Of a stretch of DNA of 64,000 bases, positions 55,853 to 64,000 are shown in pieces. Source of the stretch: Streptomyces diastatochromogenes. Its GTDB lineage: Bacteria > Actinomycetota > Actinomycetes > Streptomycetales > Streptomycetaceae. The notes under the pieces were generated by a model, which saw nothing but the letters and a program-made list of their open reading frames with translations, was not told the origin of the DNA and made no database searches. The stretch covers positions 496,001-560,000 of the forward strand of contig JAPTYK010000001.1 in the NCBI GenBank assembly GCA_026913215.1, in the 5' to 3' direction. Numbering within the stretch: position 1 is the first letter of the stretch; every line of letters begins with the position of its first letter. Both the position numbers and the translations under genes were made by a program.

Positions 55853-56721
55853 GAGCGGGCCTCCCAGCGCTCCGTGAGCCGGTCGCCGAGCAGGTTGACG
55901 GCTCCGACCGTGAGGACGACGAGGGCGCCGGCGTACAGCGCCTCCTGCGGGTGCTGCTGGAGCACACCGGCCATGCCGGTGCCGACCATCGCGCCCCAGT
56001 CCGAGGTCGGCGGCTGCACCCCGAGGCCGATGAAGGAGAGGCCGGCGAGGTCCATCAGGGCGAACCCGAAGGCGAGGGTGGCGTTGGCGACGATCAGCCC
56101 GCCCACGTTGGGCAGGAGGTGCGCCAGCGCGATCCTCAGCCCGTGCACGCCCTGGACCCGCAGCGCCGCGACGTAGGGCAGGTTCCGTTCGCGCAGCGCC
56201 GCACTGCGCACGATCCGCGCGATGTACGGGACGTAGGCGATCGACAGCGCCACGACGGCGGCCGGCAGACCGGAACCGAACAGGGCGGTCGCGAGGATCG
56301 CGAGGAGCAGACCGGGGAAGGCGAACACGGCGTCGACGACACGCACCACCAGCTGGTCGAACCAGCCGCCGCACCACACGGCCGTGAGCGCGAGGACCGT
56401 CCCGAGGAGGGTCGAGACCGCCACGACGAGGAACGGTCCGATCAGCGCGGTGCGGGAACCGGTGACGAGCCGGGAGAGCAGATCGCGTCCGCTCGCGTCG
56501 GTTCCCAGCGGGTGCGCCCCGCTCGCTCCCTGGTACGCGCCGGACAGGTCGACGGCGTCCGGGGCCTGGGGCGAGACGACCGGCGCGAGGAGGGCGCAGC
56601 AGACGACGAGCCCGAGGAGCCCGAGCGCCACCCAGCCGGACGGGCCGATGCCCTTCGTTCCGCGCGTCCGCCGGCCGGTCCCGCGGTTTCCGGTACGGCG
56701 TATCGCCGCTGTCGCGCTCAT
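55849..56721 (-). CDS. Dipeptide-type ABC permease 2 (DppC-like)
   Basis: The ATG at 56721 (MSATAAIRRTGNRGTGRRTR) overlaps the first permease by ATGA and gives an intact 290-residue protein. Spans include WVALGLLGLVVCCALLAPVV, FLVVAVSTLLGTVLALTAVW and FAFPGLLLAILATALFGSGL; HPLGTDASGRDLLSRLVTGS and LSFIGLGVQPPTSDWGAMVG are DppC-type landmarks. The EAA-like loop (LRERNLPYVAALRVQGVHGL) contacts the ATPases. Confidence 0.92.
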   Translation of the reverse strand: MSATAAIRRTGNRGTGRRTRGTKGIGPSGWVALGLLGLVVCCALLAPVVSPQAPDAVDLSGAYQGASGAHPLGTDASGRDLLSRLVTGSRTALIGPFLVVAVSTLLGTVLALTAVWCGGWFDQLVVRVVDAVFAFPGLLLAILATALFGSGLPAAVVALSIAYVPYIARIVRSAALRERNLPYVAALRVQGVHGLRIALAHLLPNVGGLIVANATLAFGFALMDLAGLSFIGLGVQPPTSDWGAMVGTGMAGVLQQHPQEALYAGALVVLTVGAVNLLGDRLTERWEARS

Positions 56722-57736
56722 GAGTCCTTCTTCCCGAGCGACACGCGCGGGTCGAGCAGCGTGTAGGCGAGGTCGATGAGGGTGTTCAGCACGATGAAGG
56801 CGGCGACGTACACCAGGCAGATCGCCTGGACGACGGGGAAGTCCTTCTGCTGGACCGAGGTGACGAGGAACTGGCCGAGTCCGCCGAGCTGGAAGACCTG
56901 CTCCACGACGACGCTTCCGGCGATCAGGCCCGCGATCGTGAGGCCGGCGACGGTGAGCACGGGCATCGCGGCGTTGCGCATCACATGGCGGCGCACGACG
57001 GTCCGGCGGGGCAGTCCGCGGCTGATCGCCGTCTGCACGTGGTCGGCGGACAGCTCCGCCCGGACCGCGGCCTGGGCGAGCCGTGCGACGAACGCGACGG
57101 ACGCGAGGGCGAGGGCGAGCGACGGCAGGACCAGGTGGTGGAGCCGGTCGAGGCCGCCGGTGCCTGCGCCGAACACCGGGAACCAGTCCAGGTCGACGGC
57201 GAAGACGATGATCAGCACGACCGCTCCGACGAAGGTCGGCACCGCCATGACGCCCGTCGCGCCGGCCATGGCCGACCGGGACGCCCAGCCGGGCCCGAGG
57301 CCGGCGAGCGTGCCGATGCCCAGACCGAGGACGAGGACGATCGCCGCGGCCATGGCGACGAGCAGCGTGGTCGCCGGGGCGCGGCTTCCGACCAGCGAGG
57401 ACACCGGCTGGTTGTAGATGATCGAGGTGCCGAGGTCGCCGTGCAGCACGCCGCCCAGCCACCTCAGGTACTGCTGCCCCACGGAGTCGTCGAGGTGGTA
57501 CTCGGCCCTGATCCCGGCGATCGCCTCGGGGCTCATGGTGCGGCCGTGCGTGAGGTACGTGAGCGGGCTTCCCGGCGCGGCGTAGAGCGCGCCGAAGACG
57601 ACCAGGCTCGCGAGGGAGAGCGTCACGGCCAGCCCCGCGACGCGCAGGGCGACGAACCGCGCGACCGCCCCGACGGGTCGCTTCCCGGCGCCGCCGCCTG
57701 CGACGGGACGGGCGCCGCCGTGATCGCGTCGCTCAT
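56718..57736 (-). CDS. Dipeptide-type ABC permease 1 (DppB-like), frameshifted start
   Basis: The ATG at 57736 begins MSDAITAAPVPSQAAAPG and overlaps the amidohydrolase stop by ATGA. A base change near 57690 joins it to FVALRVAGLAVTLSLASLVV, FGALYAAPGSPLTYLTHGRT, MSPEAIAGIRAEYHLDDSVG, QQYLRWLGGVLHGDLGTSII and later spans. About 339 residues. SRGLPRRTVVRRHVMRNAAM is the cytoplasmic coupling loop. It forms the transport channel with DppC. Confidence 0.9.
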
Positions 57737-59375
57737 CGGTCCGCCTCCGGCCGCGCGTGATGGACCGTCCGGCCGCCGACGACCGTCCGCAGGACGCGCG
57801 TGTCGAGCAGTTCGTCCAGGGGCGGGCGAAGACGTCCCGGTCGAGGACGACGAAGTCGGCGTACTGGCCCTCGGCGAGGCGGCCGTGCAGGTGGTCGGAG
57901 CGGCTCGCCCAGGCGGCGTCGCGCGTGGCGTGCACGATCGCGTCCGCCAGCGGCAGGGCGTAGTGCGGGAGGTTCGCGGGCAGCGACGGATCCAGGGCCG
58001 AGCGCCGGGTCGCCGCGACGAACATGTTGGGCAGCGGCGCGTGCGGCGAGGTGGGCGAGTCGGTGCCGAGGACGAGCGTGGCCCCGGCGTCGGTCATCTC
58101 GGGCCACGGGAAGCCGCGGTCGACCCGCTCGTCGCCGAGCATCCGCCGCCAGTTGTCCTGGATGGCGGGATCGGCGTGCACGGGCTGCATGCTCGCCGTG
58201 ATGCCGAGCGCGGCCAGGCGGTCGATGTCCTCGGCGTCGACGACTTCGAGGTGTTCGATGCGGTGGCGCCGCTCCTTGGGGCCGTTGAGGGCGACGGCGT
58301 GCTCGACGGCGCCGATCGCGATCCGGACCGCCTCGTCGCCGATGGCGTGCAGGGCGACCTGCAGGCCGGCCGCGTCCGCGGCGGCGACCACCGGCGCGAG
58401 CTCGGCGAGGCTCCAGATCGGCTCGGCCCGCGCCCCGTTCGCGTAGGGCTTCCCGAGCGCCGCGGTGCACCCGTCGACGGTTCCGTCGACCATGACCTTG
58501 ATGCCGGTCACCCGCAGGTACGGGTGGACTCCGGGCGGCGAGCGCGGCGGCGCGCTCGACCTGGGCGAGGTTCCCGCCCTCGTCGCCGGTGGGCTGGACG
58601 CGCCAGAACGCGGCGACGCGCGTGGTCAGGGCGCCCGCCGCGTCGGCCCGGCGCATCGCCTCGTAGTCGCCCTCGACCAGCGCCATGTCGGTCGAACCGG
58701 TGACCCTGGACTCCGCGTACGCCGCGAGGGCGACCGCCAGGGCCGCGTCCCGGTCGGAGTCGCCGGCGAAGCCGTCGAGCACCGGCCACACGAGCCGGTG
58801 CATCGCGGTCTCGTCGACCAGGCCGGTGGCCGCGCCCCGCGCGTCCCGGTGGACCGTGCCGCCGGGCGGGGACGCGGTGGCGGCGTCGATGCCGGCCTCG
58901 GCGAGGGCCGCCGAGTTGAGCCAGACCGAGTGGAAGTCGTAGGCCTGCGCGTAGACGGGCCGGTCGGCGACGACGGCGTCGAGCATGCCCCGGTCGGGCG
59001 TGCCGCCCGGGATGTCACCGTGCTTCCATCCGGTGGCGAGGACGCGGGGCGCGTCGGGGTTCTCCTCCGCCCAGGTCCGGACGCGGCGCTGGATCTCCTC
59101 CAGCGTGTTGGCGCCCCAGAGGTTCACCTGGAGCGCCGCCTCGCCGGTGCCGACCACGTGCGCGTGGCCGTCGACGAAGCCGGGAGGACGGTCGCGCCGC
59201 CGAGGTCGTGGACGAGGGCGTCCGGTCCGGCCACGCGGGCCGCGGTGGCCTCGTCGCCGACGTGGGCGAGCCGGTCGCCCACCACCACGAGCGCCTCGGC
59301 CCAGGGGCGGCGGTCGGAGGTGAAGACGCGGGCGTTGCGGTAGAGATGAGCGGGCGTGGTCACGTCGTTGCGCAT
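57733..59375 (-). CDS. Amidohydrolase family protein, YtcJ-like (frameshifted)
   Basis: The ATG at 59375 begins MRNDVTTPAHLYRNARVFTS; the stop at 57733 overlaps the permease start, about 547 residues. Metal-site motifs are FVDGHAHVVGTGEAALQVNL, VALHAIGDEAVRIAIGAVEH, ERRHRIEHLEVVDAEDIDRL and LVLGTDSPTSPHAPLPNM. These mark the YtcJ-like branch of the amidohydrolases, which hydrolyse amide or ester bonds of small molecules. Base losses near 59188, 58533 and 57827 break it. It is the first gene of a six-gene operon with a peptide-type transporter, so it likely processes the imported compound. A LacI repressor gene is divergent. Confidence 0.87.
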
Positions 59376-59578
59376 CGTGTTCCTCAGAATTGGCCGAGAC
59401 CCTCGCGGGCCGCGACGTCGGGGTGCCGGCCCGGTGCTCCGGGGCGCGTGTGGACGGGCACGCCGCGGCGTTCCCGGGATCGGTGCCGGTGGAGCGCGGT
59501 ACGGGCAGCTTCATGGTGCGGAGAGACCTTTGCCTTGTGAGGCCCGTCACAGGGAGGGACGGGCGACACGCTAGGGAG

Positions 59579-59592
59579 GTGAAACGTTTAAT
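59579..59592. promoter_or_regulatory. LacI-type operator
   Basis: GTGAAACGTTTAAT contains AAACGTTT (59582-59589), a palindrome centred on CG as in LacI-family operators. It lies 46 bp before the LacI gene and about 200 bp from the divergent amidohydrolase operon. It is probably bound by the adjacent LacI protein. Confidence 0.6.
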
Positions 59593-59637
59593 ACAACGGT
59601 CTTCCCCACGTCGTTTTCCGCTCCCCCGGAGGTCTCC

Positions 59638-60664
59638 GTGGCCCGGTCGAAGGGCGTCACCATCCGTGACGTCGCCCAGCGCGCGGGGTCTCCGTCGCGG
59701 CGGTCTCCATGGCGCTCAACGACACCGGGACGCTGAGCGCGGCCACCCGGCTGCGCGTCCGGGCCGTCGCCGAGGAGATGGACTACCAGGCCGACGCGCT
59801 CGCGCGCGGGCTGCGGCGCTCCTCGGTCGGGGCGATCGGGCTCGTCATGCGCTCACTGGACGCGCTGGGCGAGTACGCGCCGCCGGGCGTCGACGTGTTC
59901 GCCCGCTACATCGGCGCCGTGTCGGCCCAGGCGATGAACCGCGGGCTCAGCGTCATGCTCGTGCCCGACCCGACGAAGCGCCCGAGGCCCCCGCTGGCGC
60001 TGTCGCTCGACGGCTACATCGTGACGATGCCGCACGTGGACGATCCGGTCGTCGCCCTCCTCGAACAGCGCGGGATCCCGTACGTGACGCTGGGGCGCGA
60101 TCCCGGCCGCCCCGGGTTCACCGACTGGGCCACGGAGGACGAGCAGTCGAGCTTCCGGCGGGTCTACGAGCACTTCGCCGGGAACGGCGCCCGGTCGGTC
60201 GCGCTGGTGCGCGGCACCGACCCCAACGCGTGGAACATCGACAGCGAGGCGACGTACCGCGCCTGGTGCGAAGCGCCCGCGTCGCCCCGCGCGTCTACCG
60301 GTCGGCCGAGCGCGACGGCGAACGCGGCGGCGAGAGCGTCGCGCACGCGATCGTCGACGACGGGGTCCCCGACGCGATCCTGTGCCACACCGGCCGCCAG
60401 GCCGCCGGAGTGCTGGCGGGCCTCACGGCCCGCGGCGTCGCCGTCCCCGACCGGACGATGCTCGCCGCGGCCTCCGACTCCGAGCACACCCGGCACAGCC
60501 GCCCCGCGATCTCGGCCGTCGAACTCCACGCCACGGAAACGACCGTGGCCCTCCTCGACCTCCTCCAGGCCCGCATCGCCGGCGCCCCCAGCACCGGACC
60601 GATCCTGACGGCCTCCCGCTTCCGCGTCCGCGCCTCCTCCCGCCGCCCCCACCCGGGCACCTGA
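59638..60664 (+). CDS. LacI family transcriptional regulator (frameshifted)
   Basis: The GTG at 59638 follows CCGGAGGTCTCC. The protein, about 342 residues, begins MARSKGVTIRDVAQRAG, then after a base loss near 59690 SVAAVSMALNDTGTLSAATR with the hinge AEEMDYQADALARGLRRSSV. The sensor domain has GAIGLVMRSLDALG, LDGYIVTMPHVDDPVVALLE, QRGIPYVTLGRDPGRPGFTD and AILCHTGRQAAGVLAGLTAR. A second loss lies near 60268. It is divergent from the amidohydrolase-transporter operon and probably represses it through the palindrome at 59579-59592. Confidence 0.9.
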
Positions 60665-60695
60665 CGGCCCTGGCCTTCGGCCGCGCCGGAGAGGA

Positions 60696-60718
60696 CCGGC
60701 CCGGGCGGTCCGGGCCGG
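60696..60718. terminator. Hairpin terminator between convergent genes
   Basis: CCGGCCCGG at 60696-60704 pairs perfectly with CCGGGCCGG at 60710-60718 around a 5-nt loop, in the gap between the LacI gene and the convergent RibD-like reductase gene. Confidence 0.6.
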
Positions 60719-60815
60719 AACACGACCGCCCCGGGCGCACCGCCGGAGCGGGCGCGCCGGGGAGGTACCGGTGGCGGCCGGGCCCGGTCGTGCGGAAGTC
60801 CTCGCGGAGAGCTTC

Positions 60816-61370
60816 TCAGCGCTCCGGACGGTAGGTCGCGATGATCACTCCGCTGCTGGTGGGCCGGGCGCTCACCAGTTCCAGCTTCTTCAGGGCGGCG
60901 TCGTCGGCGAACAGCTTCTTGCGTCCCTCGCCGGCCACCACCGGGTGGATCAGCAGGACCAGTTCGTCCAGGAGGTCCAGCTCCAGCAGCGAACGCACCA
61001 GCGTCGGGCTGCCCGCGACGGTGATGTCCTTGCCCTCGCCCGCCTTGAGCTCCTCGACCGCGGTCGCCAGGTCGCCCTTGACGAGGGTGCTGTTCGCCCA
61101 GTCCTCGACGTCGTCCAGCGTGGAGGAGACGACGTACTTGGGCGAGTCGTTGATCCACTTGGCGAAGCCGGCGTCCTCCCCGCTGGTCACCGTCGGCCAG
61201 TACCCGGCCCATTCGGTGAACGTCACACGGCCCAGCAGGATCGTGTCGGCCGTCTCCAGCGTCTGCGCCAGGGCGGCGCCCATCTCCTCGTCGAAGGCGA
61301 ACTGCCACTCGTTCGGGGACTGGGCCACACCGTCGAGCGAGACGAACAGACCGGAAACGACCTTGCGCAT
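60816..61370 (-). CDS. RibD C-terminal/dihydrofolate reductase-like protein
   Basis: The ATG at 61370 (MRKVVSGLFVSLDGVAQSPN) encodes 184 intact residues. EWQFAFDEEMGAALAQTLET, ADTILLGRVTFTEWAGYWPT, KWINDSPKYVVSSTLDDVED, KDITVAGSPTLVRSLLELDL and DELVLLIHPVVAGEGRKKLF identify the family. Such small NADPH-dependent reductases are common in streptomycetes with unknown substrates. It is a second, intact member beside the broken one at 39983-40544. It may be in one transcript with the AraC gene 45 bp upstream. Confidence 0.88.
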   Translation of the reverse strand: MRKVVSGLFVSLDGVAQSPNEWQFAFDEEMGAALAQTLETADTILLGRVTFTEWAGYWPTVTSGEDAGFAKWINDSPKYVVSSTLDDVEDWANSTLVKGDLATAVEELKAGEGKDITVAGSPTLVRSLLELDLLDELVLLIHPVVAGEGRKKLFADDAALKKLELVSARPTSSGVIIATYRPER

Positions 61371-61414
61371 GATTCCTCCGTGACGCGTACGTGTTTGTCG
61401 CTGCGTCGGGAAGG

Positions 61415-62155
61415 CTATGCGGGCACCAGGGGCGCGGGCTTGTACAGAAGCGACAGCGGCTCGTCCGTGTCCGGGGCGCTCAGCCGGGTGGCGGTACGGC
61501 CGATGTACCGGGTCAGGGACCGCGCCAGGTGCGGCTGGTCGAAGTACCCCAGCCGGTGCACGACGTCCTGCGCCGGAACGCCCTCCTGGATCAGTACCGC
61601 CGCCTGGCGGGCACGGTGTATCTGCCGTACGGCGCCCTGGGTGAGGCCCGTGGCGGCGGCGAAACGCCGCTGGAGGGTGCGCGCGGAGACGTCGGGAGCC
61701 GCGCCGTCGAGCACGGCGGGCACGATCGGGTCGCGGTCCACGATGCCCTCGCGCACCATGCGCCGTACGAACGCCTCCGCGTTGTCGTAGTCGGGCACGT
61801 GCCACGCCGAGCCCTTCAGCCACACGGACCGCCGCGTCACGTCGGGGATCTCCGCGCCGCCGCCCACGAGCCGGCCGATCGGCACGTGGGGCATCGACGT
61901 GCCGAGGGCGAAGCTGATGCCGAAGAACGTGGCGTCCTTCGGGACGGGCGCCGGGCAGGCCTCGGGCTCCGGGCCCAGGACCGCGGCCTGCGTCCGGCCC
62001 TCGTGCTCCCAGAAGACGAGCTCCCCGTGCGTGTTCGCGACCGACGTCATCCGCCCCACGTCGTCGCTCCGGCCGCGCCAGACCCGCTCGATGTACGGCA
62101 GCTCCGACGGACGGCTCTCGATCTCCAGCCCCAACCGGCTCGCCCCCCTGCTCAC
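61415..62155 (-). CDS. AraC-type helix-turn-helix regulator
   Basis: The GTG at 62155 (MSRGASRLGLEIESRPSELP) gives an intact 246-residue protein. The N-terminal sensor region is YIERVWRGRSDDVGRMTSVA to GELVFWEHEGRTQAAVLGPE. The C-terminal AraC domain contains VSARTLQRRFAAATGLTQGA, VRQIHRARQAAVLIQEGVPA and VVHRLGYFDQPHLARSLTRY. Regulators of this size with a DUF6597-like sensor are often next to RibD-like reductases, as here. Its effector is unknown. Confidence 0.87.
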   Translation of the reverse strand: MSRGASRLGLEIESRPSELPYIERVWRGRSDDVGRMTSVANTHGELVFWEHEGRTQAAVLGPEPEACPAPVPKDATFFGISFALGTSMPHVPIGRLVGGGAEIPDVTRRSVWLKGSAWHVPDYDNAEAFVRRMVREGIVDRDPIVPAVLDGAAPDVSARTLQRRFAAATGLTQGAVRQIHRARQAAVLIQEGVPAQDVVHRLGYFDQPHLARSLTRYIGRTATRLSAPDTDEPLSLLYKPAPLVPA

Positions 62156-62225
62156 CGCCACCGCGCGAGCCGCCAGTCTGCCACGCCGCCCCGGGCGGGC
62201 GGCACGGACGCCGTCCGCTCGTCCT

Positions 62226-62979
62226 TCACGGTCCCGGGCCCGCGCCGACCGCGTCCTCGTCCAGCGCGGCCGCGGCCTGGGCCGCCAGGTCGGCGGCGAC
62301 CAGGCGGGATTCGAGGGCGGCGGTACGCGGCCGGGCCCGGGGTCAGCAGGAAGCGGCCCTGGTAGCGGCCGTGGGCGAGGGCCCGCAGTTCGATCTCGCC
62401 GTCCGGCCAGCCCTGCTGCTCCAGGTCCCAGATCCAGCCGTCGACCTTGACCGTCCCGTCGGGGTCGAGCCGCGGCGGGCGCCCGATGAGGGTGCCGTAC
62501 TCGAAGCGGCAGGAGCGCAGTTCGAGGACTTCGACGAGTTCCTGGCGCACCCGCCGGAGGACCTCGTCGGACGACGCGCTGGAGCGGGTCAGCCGGGTGG
62601 TGCCGTGGAGCCGCTCCAGGTGGGTGGCGTCGGTGACCGCCGCCCGCTTCATCGTCCTTCCGTACGCGGCCAGTTGGGAGACGATCAGGCCGACGGCCAG
62701 CAGCAGGACGGCGGTCTCGACGTCGGCGCGGTCCTGGATGTGGAAGCTCCGGTACGGCACGGTGTGGAAGAAGTCGAACCAGGCGGCGGCCGACAGGGCG
62801 GCGAGCGCGCCGGCGAACCGGTTGCCGAGGGCCGACACCGCGACGACCACGACGACCAGGAGCAGGGCGAGATCGGTGTGCGTGACGGAGGTCCGCAGCG
62901 GCGTCAGCGCGAGAGCGGCGGCGAACGGTGCCAGGACTCCGGCCGTGACGACGGCCGTGTCCCGAAGCGGAATCCTCAT
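62226..62979 (-). CDS. DUF4118 (KdpD-type) membrane protein (frameshifted end)
   Basis: The ATG at 62979 (MRIPLRDTAVVTAGVLAPFA) leads to about 250 residues. Four spans occur in the first 115 residues: VVTAGVLAPFAAALALTPL, DLALLLVVVVVAVSALGNRF, GALAALSAAAWFDFFHTVPY and VETAVLLLAVGLIVSQLAAY. This is the DUF4118 membrane domain of KdpD sensors, without the kinase or Usp/KdpD-N parts. A soluble tail (LRRVRQELVEVLELRSCRFE) follows; a base loss near 62330 displaces the end, which then reads AALESRLVAADLAAQ and stops at TGA 62226-62228. It lies 120 bp after the KimA-like transporter on the same strand, so a shared role in potassium control is plausible. Confidence 0.82.
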
Positions 62980-63098
62980 GGTCCACCTCTCAGGATCCAG
63001 CCCCCACCGTCCCCGACACGTCAAGCCTCCGCCCGGTGCGGCGTGGAGGGCACCGGGCGGAGGAGTCCTTGACGGATCCCTGACGACGGCTGACCCCG

Positions 63099-63141
63099 GC
63101 TGCTGACCCCGGCGGCGGTCTCCGCCGCCGGGGTCAGCAGC
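63099..63141 (-). terminator. 20-bp perfect hairpin overlapping transporter stop
   Basis: Positions 63099-63118 and 63122-63141 are perfect complements with a 3-nt loop. On the minus strand the hairpin begins inside the last codons of the permease gene: its stop (63134-63136) lies in the stem. It probably terminates that transcript before the DUF4118 gene. Confidence 0.75.
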
Positions 63142-64000
63142 GGAAGCGGAGCCGGCAGACGACCGCGTCCGTGTCGCGGCGGACGGCGTGGGCGACGACC
63201 GCGCCCCGCTGGTTCTGCAGGGCGCGCTGCCAGAGGCGCTCGGGCTCGGCCTCCGGGATGAGGACGGTGACCCGGGTGCCCGGTTCGCTCGCCCGCAGGT
63301 CACGCACGTAGGCGGTGATGGGGCGGCCGAGGGAGCGGCGTTCGGACGGCAGCCGTACGAGGGGGACGCCGGGGTTCCACAGGGCCCAGTCGCGTTCCAG
63401 GGCCTCGGTGGCCGCCAGGTCCTCGGGGTCCTGGTGGCAGACCGTGAGGGCGCGGACCTCGTCGCCGAGGGAGACGGCGGCGGTGAGGGCCTCGCTCGTG
63501 ACGCGGGTCAGGGAGGAGACCGGGACCAGGACGAGGGAGCGCTCGCGGTGCGGGGCCCGCGGGATCCGGCCGACGCCGAGGCGCTCGCCGATCTTCCCGT
63601 AGGCGCGGTGGACGGCCTCGAAGGCGAGGACGAGAACCGGCAGGGCGATGACGATCAGCCAGGCCCCGTCGTGGAACTTGGTCGCGGTGACGACCACCGC
63701 CGACACACCCGTCAGCAGCGCTCCGAAGCCGTTGAGCAGGGCCTTGCCCCACTGCCGGGTGGTCCGCCAGTGCAGCACCATGCCGGTCTGGGCGATCGTG
63801 AAGCCGATGAAGACGCCGATCGCGAAGAGCGGGACGAGGGTGTTGGTGTCACCGCCGGAGAAGACGAGCAGGGCGGCGGAGACGACCGCCAGCCAGACGA
63901 CACCGTGCCGGTGGACCTGGCGGTCGGCCTTGAGACCGAAGACGTGCGGCAGGTAGTCGTCCCGGGCCAGCAGCTTCAGCAGGACCGGCAGGCCGCCGAA
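63134..64000 (-). CDS. KimA-like APC potassium/amino-acid permease (5' part outside window)
   Basis: The frame enters from the right edge with no start in the window and ends at 63134, so only the last 288 residues are present. FGGLPVLLKLLARDDYLPHV, FGLKADRQVHRHGVVWLAVV, LVPLFAIGVFIGFTIAQTGM and VLHWRTTRQWGKALLNGFGA resemble KimA (YdaO), an APC-type high-affinity potassium importer. FHDGAWLIVIALPVLVLAFE is a late span. A cytosolic C-terminal domain (RSLVLVPVSSLTRVTSEALT, DEVRALTVCHQDPEDLAATE) follows, as in KimA, where it binds c-di-AMP. Any riboswitch upstream would lie outside the window. An amino-acid permease is the alternative. Confidence 0.82.
   Translation of the reverse strand, partial: FGGLPVLLKLLARDDYLPHVFGLKADRQVHRHGVVWLAVVSAALLVFSGGDTNTLVPLFAIGVFIGFTIAQTGMVLHWRTTRQWGKALLNGFGALLTGVSAVVVTATKFHDGAWLIVIALPVLVLAFEAVHRAYGKIGERLGVGRIPRAPHRERSLVLVPVSSLTRVTSEALTAAVSLGDEVRALTVCHQDPEDLAATEALERDWALWNPGVPLVRLPSERRSLGRPITAYVRDLRASEPGTRVTVLIPEAEPERLWQRALQNQRGAVVAHAVRRDTDAVVCRLRFRC

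Noticed and set aside
1..64000. Programmed frameshifting or widespread pseudogenes
   Set aside because: The breaks have no slippery-site context in common and affect core catalytic motifs in most families; base loss in the sequence explains them more simply.
1..64000. tRNA, rRNA, insertion sequence or integrase
   Set aside because: Reading both strands I saw no tRNA-like cloverleaf ends, no transposase motifs and no flanking direct repeats; a tRNAscan or ISfinder run would settle this.

Overview
The window is high-GC actinobacterial DNA and fits Streptomyces. It holds a streptophobe-type membrane protein, a DUF6777 protein, an EF-hand protein, a DUF574 methyltransferase, mycothiol-type enzymes, Tat-type leaders and an angucycline-type type II polyketide synthase. 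Many genes are interrupted by single-base losses, usually in G or C runs, although the protein homology continues in the next frame. The breaks affect housekeeping-like and accessory genes alike, so I read them as sequence errors rather than pseudogenes. Each entry gives the reconstructed span and the approximate break points.

Layout. 1-4.1 kb: a partial ThuA-like gene, a DUF3626 gene, a winged-helix regulator with its membrane partner, a class II aldolase and a TetR regulator. 4.2-8.7 kb: a signalling and transport module made of an FHA-FHA-ABC exporter, an SH3-like protein and a Ser/Thr kinase, resembling mycobacterial Rv1747/PknF. 8.7-13.9 kb: streptophobe protein, DUF6777 protein, MocR regulator and FBP zinc-finger protein. 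13.9-17.2 kb: a glutaryl-CoA dehydrogenase divergent from a class III CoA transferase and a FadR-type GntR regulator, with VanR-like palindromes between them. 17.4-22.2 kb: an EF-hand protein, then a four-gene minus-strand operon (MfnB furan synthase, aldehyde dehydrogenase, aryl-alcohol dehydrogenase, methyltransferase) that may make an undescribed furan metabolite. 22.4-27.2 kb: a sulfonate operon (SsuD, permease, TauA-like binding protein, ATPase) behind a Cys-rich leader peptide, followed by a TetR gene. 27.4-41.3 kb: mixed enzymes and regulators, including a discoidin-domain secreted hydrolase, a beta-propeller, a CBS-BON protein, GlxA and LysR regulators and a Tat-dependent multicopper oxidase.

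41.7-52.3 kb: a compact type II polyketide gene set in the order PgaE/UrdE-like hydroxylase, TcmI-like cyclase, KS-alpha, KS-beta, ACP, ketoreductase, aromatase, second flavin hydroxylase. This is the urdamycin-type core order. It is followed by a Tat-type bicovalent flavin oxidase, an antibiotic-biosynthesis monooxygenase and a luciferase-like oxidoreductase. The core genes are coupled by ATGA overlaps. No regulator, transporter, glycosyltransferase or phosphopantetheinyl transferase is visible beside them.

52.4-60.7 kb: a fully coupled minus-strand operon (amidohydrolase, two permeases, two ATPases, peptide-type binding protein), divergent from a LacI regulator with a palindromic operator between them. 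60.8-64.0 kb: a RibD-like reductase, an AraC regulator, a DUF4118 (KdpD-type) membrane protein and the 3' part of a KimA-like potassium/amino-acid permease. No tRNA, rRNA, CRISPR array, insertion sequence or integrase was seen.
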